Shown here in pieces: positions 1 to 9,157 of a stretch of DNA of 64,000 nucleotides. Positions within the stretch are counted from its first letter, which is position 1. Every line of letters starts with the position of its first letter. The position numbers were made by a program, and so were the translations under genes. Below the pieces are notes generated by a model that was not told the DNA's origin, ran no database searches, and saw only the letters and a list, made by a program, of their open reading frames with translations. Origin of the DNA: Rudaea sp. (GTDB taxonomy: Bacteria > Pseudomonadota > Gammaproteobacteria > Xanthomonadales > Rhodanobacteraceae); the NCBI GenBank assembly GCA_031291055.1, contig JARLJU010000089.1, positions 80,813 through 144,812 of the forward strand, given 5' to 3'.

Positions 1-848
1 CGGATCACCGCATCTCCGATCTGTACGAGCTGCTGGCGGACGACTTGCGTTTGTCGGAAAGCGACCGCAGTGAACGGCTGGCCAGCGGTGTCCAGCCCGT
101 GTATATCAATCGCATCGGTTGGGCGCGAACCTATCTGAAAAAGGCCGGTGTGATCGATCAGTCAGTGGGCGGGATGATGCGGGTTTCCGATCGCGGCCGC
201 GATGCGTCGCGGTCGGGCAAACCGATCGATCTCGACTAGCTAACTCAGTTCCCGGAATTCCGCGTGTTTTATCGCCAACCGAGGCGCGATCGTGCGACCG
301 CCGCTTCAGCGGTTGAGCAGGATTCCGGCAATGAATCGCCCGAAGACACGCTCAATCGCATCTATCTGCAATTGCGCGACGAGCTGGCCAGCGAACTCCT
401 CGACCGGATTAAGGCTGCTCCGCCGGATTTTTTTGAGAAACTTGTCGTCGATCTGATGATCCGGATGGGCTACGGCGGATCACGCGAGGATGCCGGAAAA
501 ACCGTCGGCCGCTCCGGCGATGGCGGTATCGACGGTGTTATCAACGAGGACCGTCTCGGTCTCGATGTCATCTATCTGCAAGCCAAGCGTTGGGAAGGCA
601 CGGTTGGCCGTCCAGTGGTGCAGGGATTCGTCGGCAGCCTCGCCGGGAAGCGAGCAAACAAGGGCGTGCTGATCACGACCTCGAAATTCTCAAAGGACGC
701 GCGTGAATACGTGCAGCAAATCGGCGCCAAGATTGTGCTGATCGATGGCGAAACACTCGGTAATCTGATGATCCAACATGGCTTGGCCGTAACGACCGCG
801 GCGAGTTACGACGTCAAGCGCATCGATTCAGACTACTTCAACGAGTAA
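1..848 (+). pseudogene. mrr: Mrr-type restriction endonuclease gene, interrupted by a nonsense codon
   Basis: The reading frame is open from the window edge to a TAG at 237-239 and continues in the same frame to 848. The first part resembles the Mrr N-terminal winged-helix domain (HRISDLYELLADDL, then NRIGWARTYLKKAG). The second part resembles the Mrr catalytic domain (FEKLVVDLMIRMGYGG, GRSGDGGIDGVI, QAKRW), a PD-(D/E)xK-like nuclease core with D of GDGGIDG and Q-x-K. Mrr enzymes cut modified or foreign DNA. The residues just after the stop (LTQFPEFRVFY) look like normal linker sequence, so one point mutation appears to have split an intact gene. The C-terminal half could still be made from a start near 264, but it would lack the DNA-recognition domain. 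The true 5' end lies outside the window. Confidence 0.82.
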
Positions 849-866
849 ATGCCAGAAGCGCATGGC

Positions 867-1133
867 CTACCGCGGCCTCGACCTCTTCAACGCCGGATCG
901 ATCCGATCCAGATCCGCCTGCACCTGTTCCGGGCTGCGTTCGTAGACGATCTCCCGTCCCAGCGCCTTGCCTGAAAACGCGGTCCTGTTCGGCGTCGGCG
1001 TGAGGTCGCATTTGACGCTGTGCACGCCTTCGCCGAGCACCACCGTGATGCGGTGCGCGTGCTTGGTCAGTACGACGACATCCATGGTCTTGCCGCTTTC
1101 GGTGATGCGTACCTTGATCTTTTCGATGTCCAT
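867..1133 (-). CDS. Small conserved hypothetical protein (88 aa)
   Basis: A short soluble protein with no signal peptide or membrane segment. Its middle (VVLGEGVHSVKCDLTPTPN) and end (GREIVYERSPEQVQADLDR) look like a compact beta-rich domain closed by a helix. I have an impression of similar small proteins in Xanthomonadaceae but know no function. It converges on the mrr remnant (18 bp gap) and is divergent from the FAD oxidoreductase gene. No clear Shine-Dalgarno sequence precedes the ATG. Confidence 0.6.
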   Translation of the reverse strand: MDIEKIKVRITESGKTMDVVVLTKHAHRITVVLGEGVHSVKCDLTPTPNRTAFSGKALGREIVYERSPEQVQADLDRIDPALKRSRPR

Positions 1134-1251
1134 GGAGTCGTCTGCTCGTTTGGCGGGCGAACGAAGTCTAACTTGTCCGTCGCAATCGCGTTCGGGCGAG
1201 TGAACCGGTTATCCTCGCCGTGGCGATGCAGCGCTTGGGAACCCAACTCGC

Positions 1252-2403
1252 ATGACTCGAAAAACCTTCGATTTCGTCGTCATCGGCGCCGGCGTCTTCG
1301 GCGCCTGGGCCGCACACGAATTGCTGCGCTCTGGCCACAGCGTTCTGTTGCTGGATGCCTATGGCCCCGCGCACAGCCGCGCCAGTTCCGGCGGCGAGTC
1401 GCGCATCATACGCATGGGCTATGGGCGCGATGCGCTGTACACGCGCTGGTCGATGCGCTCGCTGGATAAGTGGAAAGCGCTGGAAGAGGAGGTCGGCCGC
1501 AGGATTTTTCATCCCACCGGAATGCTCTGGCTCGTAGGCAAGGACGATACGTACACGCGCCAGACCCAGCAGACGCTGGAGCGGGTCGGCGTCGAGCATC
1601 AGCAGCTTTCGGTGCGCGAACTGGAGGATAGATATCCGCAAATATCCTCGGCCGGGATCGAATGGGCGCTGTGGGAGCCGGGCAGCGGCGTGCTGATGGC
1701 GCGGCAGGCCGTGCAGGCCCTGGTCGCCGACAGTATCCTCCGGGGACTCGAATACCGCTTGGCCAGCATCGTCGCGCCCACGACAAAGGCGAGGCTCGAC
1801 CATGTCGTTACCAACGCGGGCGAGAAAATCCTTGCCGGCACGTTCGTGTTCGCCTGCGGCCCCTGGCTGCCGACGCTGTTCCCCGACTTGCTGGCGCAGC
1901 GCATTTTTCCAACGCGGCAGGAAGTGTTCTTCTTCGCGCCGCCGCCGGGGGACGACTCTTTCGCCTCTCCGGCGATGCCGGCGTGGTTTCACCATCCGGC
2001 GCTGGTCTACGGCTTGCCCGATCTGGAAAGCCGCGGATTCAAGGTCAGCGTCGACAAACACGGCGCGCGCTTCGATCCGGAAACGGGATCGCGCCAGGCC
2101 AGCGCTGAAGGTCTGGCGATTGCGCGCGAGTACATCGCCCGGCGTTTTCCACGGTTGAAGAATGCGCCGTTGTCCGAGAGTCGCGTCTGCCAGTACGAGA
2201 ATACGTCCAACGGCGATTTCGTGATCGACCATCATCCGGAAATGGCGAATGTCGTGATCGCCGGCGGCGGTTCGGGGCACGGCTTCAAGCATGGCCCGGC
2301 GGTGGGTGAATACATCACCGAACTGCTGACGAATTCTGGCATCGTCGAAACGCGCTTTGTCCTGGCCGGTAAATCCACGACGCAGGCGCGGAACGTCTTC
2401 TAG
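1252..2403 (+). CDS. FAD-dependent oxidoreductase, DAO / sarcosine-oxidase-like
   Basis: The 383-residue protein opens with a dinucleotide-binding motif (VVIGAGVFGAWAAHELLRSG, residues about 8-27) followed by the acidic D that contacts the FAD ribose. Near the C terminus it has the second FAD-contact region typical of the DAO family (VVIAGGGSGHGFKHGP). The SSGGESRIIR segment around residue 45 is like that of monomeric sarcosine oxidases, so the substrate is probably a secondary or N-methyl amine. The protein is cytoplasmic. It converges on the MHS transporter with 9 bp between stops and has no obvious operon partner. The exact substrate cannot be told from sequence. Confidence 0.8.
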   Translation: MTRKTFDFVVIGAGVFGAWAAHELLRSGHSVLLLDAYGPAHSRASSGGESRIIRMGYGRDALYTRWSMRSLDKWKALEEEVGRRIFHPTGMLWLVGKDDTYTRQTQQTLERVGVEHQQLSVRELEDRYPQISSAGIEWALWEPGSGVLMARQAVQALVADSILRGLEYRLASIVAPTTKARLDHVVTNAGEKILAGTFVFACGPWLPTLFPDLLAQRIFPTRQEVFFFAPPPGDDSFASPAMPAWFHHPALVYGLPDLESRGFKVSVDKHGARFDPETGSRQASAEGLAIAREYIARRFPRLKNAPLSESRVCQYENTSNGDFVIDHHPEMANVVIAGGGSGHGFKHGPAVGEYITELLTNSGIVETRFVLAGKSTTQARNVF

Positions 2404-2412
2404 CGGCGCAGA

Positions 2413-3708
2413 TCAGCTTTTTGCCGCATCCAGCACGCGCGGCCGCATAAGCAACAAGGCGAATAAAGTCAGTGCCGCAGCACCGGCCAGGTAATAACCC
2501 ACGTAGGGCAAGCCTTGGGTCAGCGCCAGCCAGGTTGCGACATAGGGTGCCAGCGACGCGCCCAGGATGCCGGCGAGATTGAAGCTCAGCGACGCGCCGG
2601 TGTAACGCACTGCCGTGGGAAACATTTCCGCCAGCGCAGTGCCTAGCGGGCCGTAGGTCAAACCCATCAGGAACAGGCCGAGTGCCAGGAACGGGATGGC
2701 GCCATAGATCGAGCCGGACACAAACAGCGGTGCGAAGATCAGGCCGAAAACAAAGATCGACACGGTGGCGAAGATCAGCACCGCACGCGATCCGCACCGA
2801 TCTGCCGCCAGTGCCGATAGCGGAATACCCAGCGCGAAGAACGCAACGCCGATCATCTGCTGCACGAGAAAACTCGCCCGCGCATAGTGCAATGCGGTGG
2901 TGCCCCAGCTCAAGGCGAACACCGTCATCAGGTAGAACAAGACGAAGGTCGCGAGCGCCGCGAATGTGCCGAGCATCAGCGCACACGCGTGATCCCTGCA
3001 GACCGTGAGCAGCGGCAGGTGCACGCGTTCGTCGTTCTGCATCGCCCGCTGAAATGCCGGCGTCTCGGTGAGCTTGAGCCGCACGTACAAGCCGACCCAT
3101 ACCAGCAACGCACTGGCAAGAAACGGAATGCGCCAGCCGAAGGCGAAAAACTGCGCGTCGTCGAGCCACGCACTGAGCAGCAGAAAGATTCCGGTGGAAC
3201 AGACGAAGCCGACCGGCGCGCCGAGTTGCGGAAACATGCCGTACCAGGCGCGCCTGTGCGGCGGCGCGTTTTCGATCGCGAGCAGCACCGCTCCACCCCA
3301 TTCGCCGCCAAGCCCCAGTCCCTGCCCGCAACGGCACAGGGCCAGCAGCAACGGAGCGGCAACGCCGATCGACGCATAGGTCGGCAACAGGCCAATCAGC
3401 ACGGTCGAAAGCCCCATTGTCAACAACGCCGCGACCAGGGTTGCCTTGCGCCCGACGCGATCGCCGAAATGCCCGAACAGTGCCGAGCCGACCGGTCGCG
3501 CGAAGAAAGCCAGTGCGAATGTTGCCAGCGATTGCAGGGTTGCTGCCGTCGCATCGCCTGCGGGGAAGAACAATCGTGGGAACACCAGCACCGCGGCCGT
3601 GGCGAAGATGTAGAAATCGAAAAACTCGATCGTCGTGCCGATCAGGCTCGCGAACAGGATACGGCGTGGAGAATTGCCGGACGAAGCCGGGGCGATCTTG
3701 CTGGCCAT
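2413..3708 (-). CDS. MFS transporter, metabolite:H+ symporter (MHS) type
   Basis: A 431-residue protein with about 12 hydrophobic segments. The N-terminal motif GTTIEFFDFYIFATAA and the loop GHFGDRVGRK are hallmarks of the MHS subfamily (ProP, ShiA and citrate/alpha-ketoglutarate carriers). It is expected to import a small organic acid or osmolyte with protons across the inner membrane. The start ATG at 3708 gives a short cytoplasmic leader before TM1. It converges on the FAD oxidoreductase gene; a shared substrate is possible but nothing in the sequence shows it. Confidence 0.85.
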   Translation of the reverse strand: MASKIAPASSGNSPRRILFASLIGTTIEFFDFYIFATAAVLVFPRLFFPAGDATAATLQSLATFALAFFARPVGSALFGHFGDRVGRKATLVAALLTMGLSTVLIGLLPTYASIGVAAPLLLALCRCGQGLGLGGEWGGAVLLAIENAPPHRRAWYGMFPQLGAPVGFVCSTGIFLLLSAWLDDAQFFAFGWRIPFLASALLVWVGLYVRLKLTETPAFQRAMQNDERVHLPLLTVCRDHACALMLGTFAALATFVLFYLMTVFALSWGTTALHYARASFLVQQMIGVAFFALGIPLSALAADRCGSRAVLIFATVSIFVFGLIFAPLFVSGSIYGAIPFLALGLFLMGLTYGPLGTALAEMFPTAVRYTGASLSFNLAGILGASLAPYVATWLALTQGLPYVGYYLAGAAALTLFALLLMRPRVLDAAKS

Positions 3709-3771
3709 CGAAACGATGCTCTGCGGGTCAGCGCTGAATTGTGCTCGATTTCGATGGATTTCGCGCCTTGC

Positions 3772-4347
3772 TCACTGAAACCCCGGCTGCCCCACCTGTT
3801 CCTTGAATTGCGGCACGCGCATGAATTTCGCGATGTCGTAGCCGAAACCATGGAGCTTGCTCAGCAGCGTTGTATACAATGCGTCTTCCATCGCGGGGTT
3901 GCGTGCGAGCACCCAGCCAAGCTTGCGATTGGGCTGGCCGACCAGCACCCAGGAATAGTCGGGCGCGACCTCAAGGACAAGATAGTCGGCGTGGATCAAC
4001 CACAGAAAGCGCACGATCCAGCGTGCGTTGTCGCTGCCCGGCTGCACGATGCCGAGTGATCCTGTCGTCTTTTCCGGACCGTCAAACGATTTGCGATAGA
4101 CATAGGTCGTCTCGACGTTGCCATCCGCATCGAGTCGGTAAACGTCGCGGCTGGCCATCTTGCCGCGCTCGGCGAAGTAGGGGATGTTAGCGATCACGTA
4201 CCAGGTACCCATGTAGCGCTGCAGGTCGATCTTCGCGCTCGTCGTCAGCTCCGGCATGTCACCCGTCCCTTCGTCGGCGCAGGCGTACAGCATCGCGGCT
4301 ACGCCGAACCACAATGCCAGGGAGACGATGACGCGCCGCAGTTTCAT
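3772..4347 (-). CDS. blc: Outer-membrane lipoprotein lipocalin (Blc-like)
   Basis: Starting at the ATG at 4347 the 191-residue protein has a signal peptide ending in a lipobox (LYAC). The lipocalin signature follows (MGTWYVIANIPYFAERG, near residue 45), then the Blc-type body including VYRKSFDGPEKTTGSLG and a conserved WVLARNP motif. Bacterial lipocalins are anchored to the outer membrane and bind fatty acids or lysophospholipids, often under membrane stress. The frame extends upstream to 4569, but that extension overlaps the neighbouring small gene and has no signal peptide, so the inner start is preferred. Confidence 0.88.
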   Translation of the reverse strand: MKLRRVIVSLALWFGVAAMLYACADEGTGDMPELTTSAKIDLQRYMGTWYVIANIPYFAERGKMASRDVYRLDADGNVETTYVYRKSFDGPEKTTGSLGIVQPGSDNARWIVRFLWLIHADYLVLEVAPDYSWVLVGQPNRKLGWVLARNPAMEDALYTTLLSKLHGFGYDIAKFMRVPQFKEQVGQPGFQ

Positions 4348-4423
4348 GGCTTTTCCTTGCCTGCAACCGGATTGTCGACGTTGTGGCGTGCAGAACACGT
4401 CAATATCTCGCGCCCAACGCGCA

Positions 4424-4591
4424 TCAATGCAGCGGAATTTTTCGCAAGGCGATTGTCGCTTCCATCGCGTGCTGCAGTTCCTGCAGTTCCAGATCATCCG
4501 GATTCTTTTCCAGCGCGGCATGAACCAGGGCGAGGTAACGCTCCGCGTGGCGGGTCCAATGCAGTTCATATGGATAGGTGTTGCGCGTCAT
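4424..4591 (-). CDS. Small hypothetical protein (55 aa)
   Basis: A small, helical, charged protein (MTRNTYPYELHWTRHAERYL...). The start at 4591 is set by a strong AGGAG sequence six bases upstream; a weaker in-frame ATG lies at 4606. It sits just upstream of the lipocalin gene on the same strand (76 bp apart), so the two may be co-transcribed. I recognise no family. The aromatic, histidine-rich N terminus and acidic middle suggest a soluble two-helix protein. Confidence 0.55.
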   Translation of the reverse strand: MTRNTYPYELHWTRHAERYLALVHAALEKNPDDLELQELQHAMEATIALRKIPLH

Positions 4592-4859
4592 GGTCGTCTC
4601 CTGCAAGTTTCCCCTGTGGGAACATGCTAGGGCGCCGTGCCGTCGCGCTCGTGCGTGGATTCGGCATCTTCCATGTGCGCTGTTTCGCAGTTCCCGGGAA
4701 TAGTCGTGGAGGCTGCGTGAAATTCACGCGGACTTCACGCAATGCCGATCGGTCGATATCTGCACAGGGGCGAGGCACCTGCGCGGACAGACGAATGGCT
4801 CTTTGCAGAGCGCGCCATTTGCGGCTAGTGTGCGCGCTCTGCCGGATGGAGATGACTCG

Positions 4860-6779
4860 ATGCGTACTCGCGTTTTGCTCGGTTCGTTCGCGCTGACTCT
4901 CGCCGCGCTGCCGTCGGTCGCTGCCGACCTCACGCCGCCGCTGGCGCCGGATGTGCCGAAAAAGTTCACGATACCGACGCAGAACTTCGACTACGAGCGG
5001 CGTGAAGTCATGATCCCGATGCGCGATGGCGTAAAGCTGCACACGGTCATCATGTTGCCGAAGGGCGCCGTGCACGCGCCGATCATTCTTACGCGCACGC
5101 CGTACAACGCGAGCAAGCGCGCCGAACGCAACGTCAGTCCGGCTCTGGTAGCGAGCCTGCCGCTGGGCGACGAGCAATTTTCAGCTGACGGTTACATCCG
5201 CGTGTTTCAGGATATCCGCGGCAAATACGGCTCGGAAGGCGACTACGTGATGACGCGGCCACTGCGCGGGCCGCTCAACGACAGCAAGGTGGATCATTCC
5301 ACCGACGCCTGGGACACGATCGACTGGCTGGTCAAGAACGTGCATGAAAGCAACGGCAGGGTCGGCATGATCGGCTCGTCATACGAGGGCTTCACTGTGT
5401 TGATGGCGCTGGTGAATCCGCATCCCGCGCTGAAGGCGGCGGTACCCATGAGCCCGATGGTTGATGGCTGGAAAGGCGACGACTGGTTCCACAACGGCGC
5501 ATTCCGCCAGACCAATCTCGATTACATCTACGGCCAGACCACGGCGCATGGCGAAGGCAAGCATGTTGCGCGCCTGGGTTACGACGACTACGAGAATTTC
5601 CTGCGCCTGGGATCCACCGGCGACTACGCGCGCTATTACGGTTTCGAGCAGCTCGGGTTCTGGAAGAAGCTTTCCGAGCACCCGGCCTACGACGCCTACT
5701 GGCAGGGCCAGGCGCTGGACCTGATCCTGGCGAACCAGCCGCTGCAAGTGCCTACGATGGTGGTTGCCAGTCTGTGGGACCAGGAAGACATGTACGGAGC
5801 CATCCACACGTATGCGGCGATCAAGCCCAAGGACTCGAACAACGACAAGGTGTTCCTCGCGCTCGGGCCGTGGCGTCACAGCGGCGTCAACTACGATGGC
5901 AGCGTGCTTGGCCCGCTGAAGCTCGACGGCGACACGGCGCTGCAGTTCCGGCGCGACGTAATGAAGCCGTTCCTCGATGCGCATCTGAAAGACGCGGCAC
6001 CTCGTGCGGACACTCCGCCCGTGTTTGCCTATGAATCCGGCACAAACACCTGGCGCAAGCTGCCGCACTGGCCGCTCGCTTGCGAGAGCGGCTGTGTATC
6101 AGGCATGCGACCGCTGTATCTGGAGGCGGATTTTCATGCGGGCTTCGATGCGCCCGCCGACGCCGCGGCATTTGACGAGTACGTGTCCGACCCGGCCAAG
6201 CCGGTGCCCTATCTGCCGCGTCCGGTGCATTTCGAGGATTCCGATGCGTGGAAGCGCTGGCTGGTGACCGACCAGCGCTTCGTGGACGGCCGTACCGACG
6301 CGCTCAGCTATGTGTCCGCGCCGCTGACGGCGCCACTCAGGATTGCCGGTGCGCCAGTCGTGAACCTGTTCGCTTCGACCAGCGGCAGCGATTCGGACTG
6401 GGTGGTGAAACTGATCGACGTCTATCCGGACAGCGTGCCGTCGCAGCCGGACATGGGCGGCTACGAACTCGGCATCGCCATGGACATCTTCCGCGGGCGT
6501 TACCGCGACAGCTTCGAGCATCCGGCCGCGATTCCAAGCGACAAAGTGGAAAAGTACCATTTCGCCCTGCCCAACGCGAACCACGTGTTCCTGCCCGGGC
6601 ATCGCATCATGGTGCAGATCCAGTCGAGCTGGTTTCCGTTGTACGACCGCAATCCGCAAACCTTCGTCGACAACATCTTCTTCGCCAGGCCGGCAGACTA
6701 TCGCAAGGCGACGCAGCGCATTTACCGTTCCGCTGCGGCGGCGAGCGAAATCGACCTGCCGGTGATCCCTGCGCCATAG
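4860..6779 (+). CDS. CocE/NonD-family hydrolase (alpha-amino-acid ester hydrolase / glutaryl-7-ACA acylase-like)
   Basis: The 639-residue protein starts with a Sec signal peptide (MRTRVLLGSFALTLAALPSVAA) and has the alpha/beta-hydrolase architecture of peptidase family S15. The nucleophile elbow is IGSSYEG (Ser174). The likely acid is in ASLWDQED and the likely His in LGPWRHSG. The C-terminal third is the beta jelly-roll X-Pro dipeptidyl-peptidase C domain. Members hydrolyse amide or ester bonds of acylated amino acids and beta-lactam side chains in the periplasm; the natural substrate here is unknown. A GGAG lies before the ATG at 4860. The gene is divergent from the small gene ending at 4424. 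Confidence 0.85.
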   Translation: MRTRVLLGSFALTLAALPSVAADLTPPLAPDVPKKFTIPTQNFDYERREVMIPMRDGVKLHTVIMLPKGAVHAPIILTRTPYNASKRAERNVSPALVASLPLGDEQFSADGYIRVFQDIRGKYGSEGDYVMTRPLRGPLNDSKVDHSTDAWDTIDWLVKNVHESNGRVGMIGSSYEGFTVLMALVNPHPALKAAVPMSPMVDGWKGDDWFHNGAFRQTNLDYIYGQTTAHGEGKHVARLGYDDYENFLRLGSTGDYARYYGFEQLGFWKKLSEHPAYDAYWQGQALDLILANQPLQVPTMVVASLWDQEDMYGAIHTYAAIKPKDSNNDKVFLALGPWRHSGVNYDGSVLGPLKLDGDTALQFRRDVMKPFLDAHLKDAAPRADTPPVFAYESGTNTWRKLPHWPLACESGCVSGMRPLYLEADFHAGFDAPADAAAFDEYVSDPAKPVPYLPRPVHFEDSDAWKRWLVTDQRFVDGRTDALSYVSAPLTAPLRIAGAPVVNLFASTSGSDSDWVVKLIDVYPDSVPSQPDMGGYELGIAMDIFRGRYRDSFEHPAAIPSDKVEKYHFALPNANHVFLPGHRIMVQIQSSWFPLYDRNPQTFVDNIFFARPADYRKATQRIYRSAAAASEIDLPVIPAP

Positions 6780-6806
6780 GACAATCCGTGTTTCGCGCAA
6801 TCGTGC

Positions 6807-7820
6807 CTATCTGGCGGCGCTGCGTACCTGCCGTGGCGAACCTGCGTAGAGTCTGTGCCAGACACGCCTGAACTGGCGTGTCGAGGCGAAGCCGGCGCGC
6901 TCGGCCACGCGCTCCATGTCCAGGCGCGTATGCCCGATCAGTTCATGGGCGAGCGCGACGCGCAGGCGATTGCGATAGTCCGCCATGTTCATGCCGACGT
7001 GTTCGTTGAACAGACGCGACAGGTGGCGTGGACTGGCGCCGGCAATTTTTGCCAGCGCTGCAAGCGTCCATGGTTTTGCCGGGCTGGCCGTCATCGCATC
7101 CTGCACACGATGCACGGCCGGATGAAGGTGATTGCGTCCCTCCAGCCATGGCGACAGTTGCGGATCCGCACCGCTGCGGCGCAGATAGACCACCAGATAG
7201 CGCGCGACTGCCAGAGCGCAGACGTGATCGACCATCTGACTGACGAGGTACAGCATCAGATCGATGCCCGCCGTGACGCCAGCGCTGCTGCAGCGCTCGC
7301 CGTCGTCCACGTACAGGCGGTTGTCGAGGACATTGGCGCGCGGCGCAATCTCGGCCAGCTCGTTGCTGCTCAGATAGTGCGTCGTGCATTTGTAGCCATC
7401 GAGCAGACCGGCGCGCGCCGCCAGCAGCGCGCCCGAGCAGATGGTGACCAGCCGGTGGCCGGGCCGTATCGCCGCACGCAGCCAGTCGATGATGCGCGCC
7501 TGGTTGATCGCATCGTCGTGATCGTCCGCGGCCGTGCGTTTGACGTCCGGCGACATGACGGCATCCACGTCGCCGGCCACGACGACCATTGCACCATCGG
7601 GCAGTGTCGGCGGAAAAGGGGCAATACCGGTCACGGTCAAACCGATCGAGGTCGACGCCGAACGCGCCGGCCCGATATAACGCACGTCGAAGCGCACCGC
7701 ATCCTGCACCATATTGGCACGCCGCAGCACTTCGAGCGGACCGGCCGCATCGAGCAGCAGGGTTCGTGGCGGCAGCACCGCGTAGACGGCGATGCGGCGC
7801 ACGGCTTCTGCCTGTTTCAC
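6807..7820 (-). CDS. GlxA-family transcriptional regulator (DJ-1/PfpI domain + AraC HTH)
   Basis: The 337-residue protein combines an N-terminal DJ-1/PfpI-like domain (residues about 10-190, with the nucleophile-elbow-like VTICSGALLAARAGLLDG) and a C-terminal AraC-type double helix-turn-helix (about 230-330, ASPRHLSRLFNEHVG and RVAERAGFASTRQFRRVW). Such regulators sense small metabolites and control neighbouring catabolic genes. The start is a GTG that overlaps the stop of the upstream hydrolase gene (GTGA), implying translational coupling. The regulator probably controls that hydrolase; this is inferred from arrangement only. Confidence 0.85.
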   Translation of the reverse strand: MKQAEAVRRIAVYAVLPPRTLLLDAAGPLEVLRRANMVQDAVRFDVRYIGPARSASTSIGLTVTGIAPFPPTLPDGAMVVVAGDVDAVMSPDVKRTAADDHDDAINQARIIDWLRAAIRPGHRLVTICSGALLAARAGLLDGYKCTTHYLSSNELAEIAPRANVLDNRLYVDDGERCSSAGVTAGIDLMLYLVSQMVDHVCALAVARYLVVYLRRSGADPQLSPWLEGRNHLHPAVHRVQDAMTASPAKPWTLAALAKIAGASPRHLSRLFNEHVGMNMADYRNRLRVALAHELIGHTRLDMERVAERAGFASTRQFRRVWHRLYAGSPRQVRSAAR

Positions 7821-8383
7821 GATGTGAGTTTCGCAGTGGACCCGGTCAGCGCCTGCTCGACCGTGGCAATGTGCGCAAAGCGTTCGTCCAGGACAAGTTC
7901 GGTGCGCGCCTTGATCTCGGCCGGACTCCAGCGGCGCCCGTCGCGGCCGGTCATGGCGAAGGTCAACGTGGCATCGGTGACGTAGTCCACCTCATAGCCG
8001 ACATCGGAGGCATGTCGTGTCGTGGTTTCGCAACATTGTTCGCTGCGGATGCCGGAAATGACGAGGCGGCGAATGCCATGCCGAACCAGCCATACATCCA
8101 GTCCACTGCCGACCAGTGCGCTGTGACTTTGCTTGTGAAAGACGGCGTCGGGTTCGATCGCAAGACCGCCGAGCGTCTTCACGAATCCGGACGCCAGCGA
8201 AAACGCCCCCGATGCCTCGACGTGGAAAATCTGCACAACCGGAATGTTCCGCGCGCGCGCGCCGTCGATCAGTGTTTGCAGATTGCTCAGGAAGGCAGGG
8301 GCGTCGTTATCGCTCCAGTAGGGGCGCTGTCGGAACGACTCCTGGACATCGATCACGATCAATGCGGTGGCGGATTTGGACAT
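7817..8383 (-). CDS. Isochorismatase-family cysteine hydrolase
   Basis: The 188-residue protein shows the isochorismatase-like fold: ALIVIDVQESFRQRP at the N terminus (catalytic Asp in IDVQ), a Lys in the FHKQSHSAL region, and the nucleophilic Cys in SGIRSEQCCETTTRHA. Relatives hydrolyse nicotinamide, N-carbamoyl compounds, peroxyureidoacrylate or isochorismate. The start at 8383 is preferred because AGGAGG lies about 10 bases upstream. It is the first gene of a two-gene operon with the GlxA-type regulator (4-bp overlap). The substrate is not predictable; the pairing suggests an inducible amide-degrading function. Confidence 0.83.
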   Translation of the reverse strand: MSKSATALIVIDVQESFRQRPYWSDNDAPAFLSNLQTLIDGARARNIPVVQIFHVEASGAFSLASGFVKTLGGLAIEPDAVFHKQSHSALVGSGLDVWLVRHGIRRLVISGIRSEQCCETTTRHASDVGYEVDYVTDATLTFAMTGRDGRRWSPAEIKARTELVLDERFAHIATVEQALTGSTAKLTS

Positions 8384-8608
8384 GACCGGATTTCCTCCTA
8401 CGGAAATTGTGGATTGCACGTGGCCTCGATGCTACGCCGTGCCTGCGTGCGGATAAAGGTTTGCAGCGGTCGCAGAACGGACAAAAAACGCCATCATCGA
8501 TCGCGGGCGGAGGTTTGCACCGGTGCGCTGCGGGCAAGCGCAAGAAACGGATATCCCTCCCGACCGATCGGAAGGCATCCTCGTTACATCAGCACGGGAG
8601 AAAGGACC

Positions 8609-9073
8609 ATGAGTTTTCGCATTACCGGATTGCCCGCCGAACCGTTCGCCCATTTGTTCTCGATGCCCGCTGCCGAACTCGCACGGCATGGCGCAGTACG
8701 CCGCATTGCCGATGCCCGGCCCGCCTACCCCTGCCGCGTCAGTCTGAGCGATGCCGCGGCAGGCGATGAAATCATCCTGGTCAATTTCGAGCATCAGCCG
8801 GCAGCCACGCCGTATCGCGCGAGTCACGCGATCTATGTGCGCCAGGGTGAGCGGCGCTTCGATGCGATCGATGAGGTGCCGCAACAGTTGCGCCGACGCT
8901 TGCTGTCGGTGCGCGCGTTCGATGCGGATGGGATGATGGTCGATGCCGATGTTGTCGACGGGCTCGAAGTCGAGCGTACGATCGACAGGCTCTTCGGCGA
9001 CGAGCGGGCGGCCTATCTGCACGTAGATTTTGCCAAGCCCGGATGCTATGCAGCGCGCGTCGACCGTGCCTGA
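8609..9073 (+). CDS. DUF1203 family protein
   Basis: The 154-residue soluble protein begins SFRITGLPAEPFAHLF and contains CRVSLSDAAAGDEIILVNFEHQPA, ASHAIYVR and a C-terminal YLHVDFAKPGCYAARVDR, matching DUF1203 (about 150 residues). The function of the family is not known to me. The start at 8609 is preceded by a purine-rich GGGAGAAAGG. The long open frame further upstream is antisense to the isochorismatase and regulator genes and is not used. The gene is divergent from the hydrolase gene across a 225-bp gap that should hold both promoters. Confidence 0.8.
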   Translation: MSFRITGLPAEPFAHLFSMPAAELARHGAVRRIADARPAYPCRVSLSDAAAGDEIILVNFEHQPAATPYRASHAIYVRQGERRFDAIDEVPQQLRRRLLSVRAFDADGMMVDADVVDGLEVERTIDRLFGDERAAYLHVDFAKPGCYAARVDRA

Positions 9074-9157
9074 CATCGCGCGCTGGCGTGGCCGCCGGCG
9101 AAAGACTATCTTGTGCGTCCCGGTCTGATAACCGATCTTGACCATCGGAACGTACCC

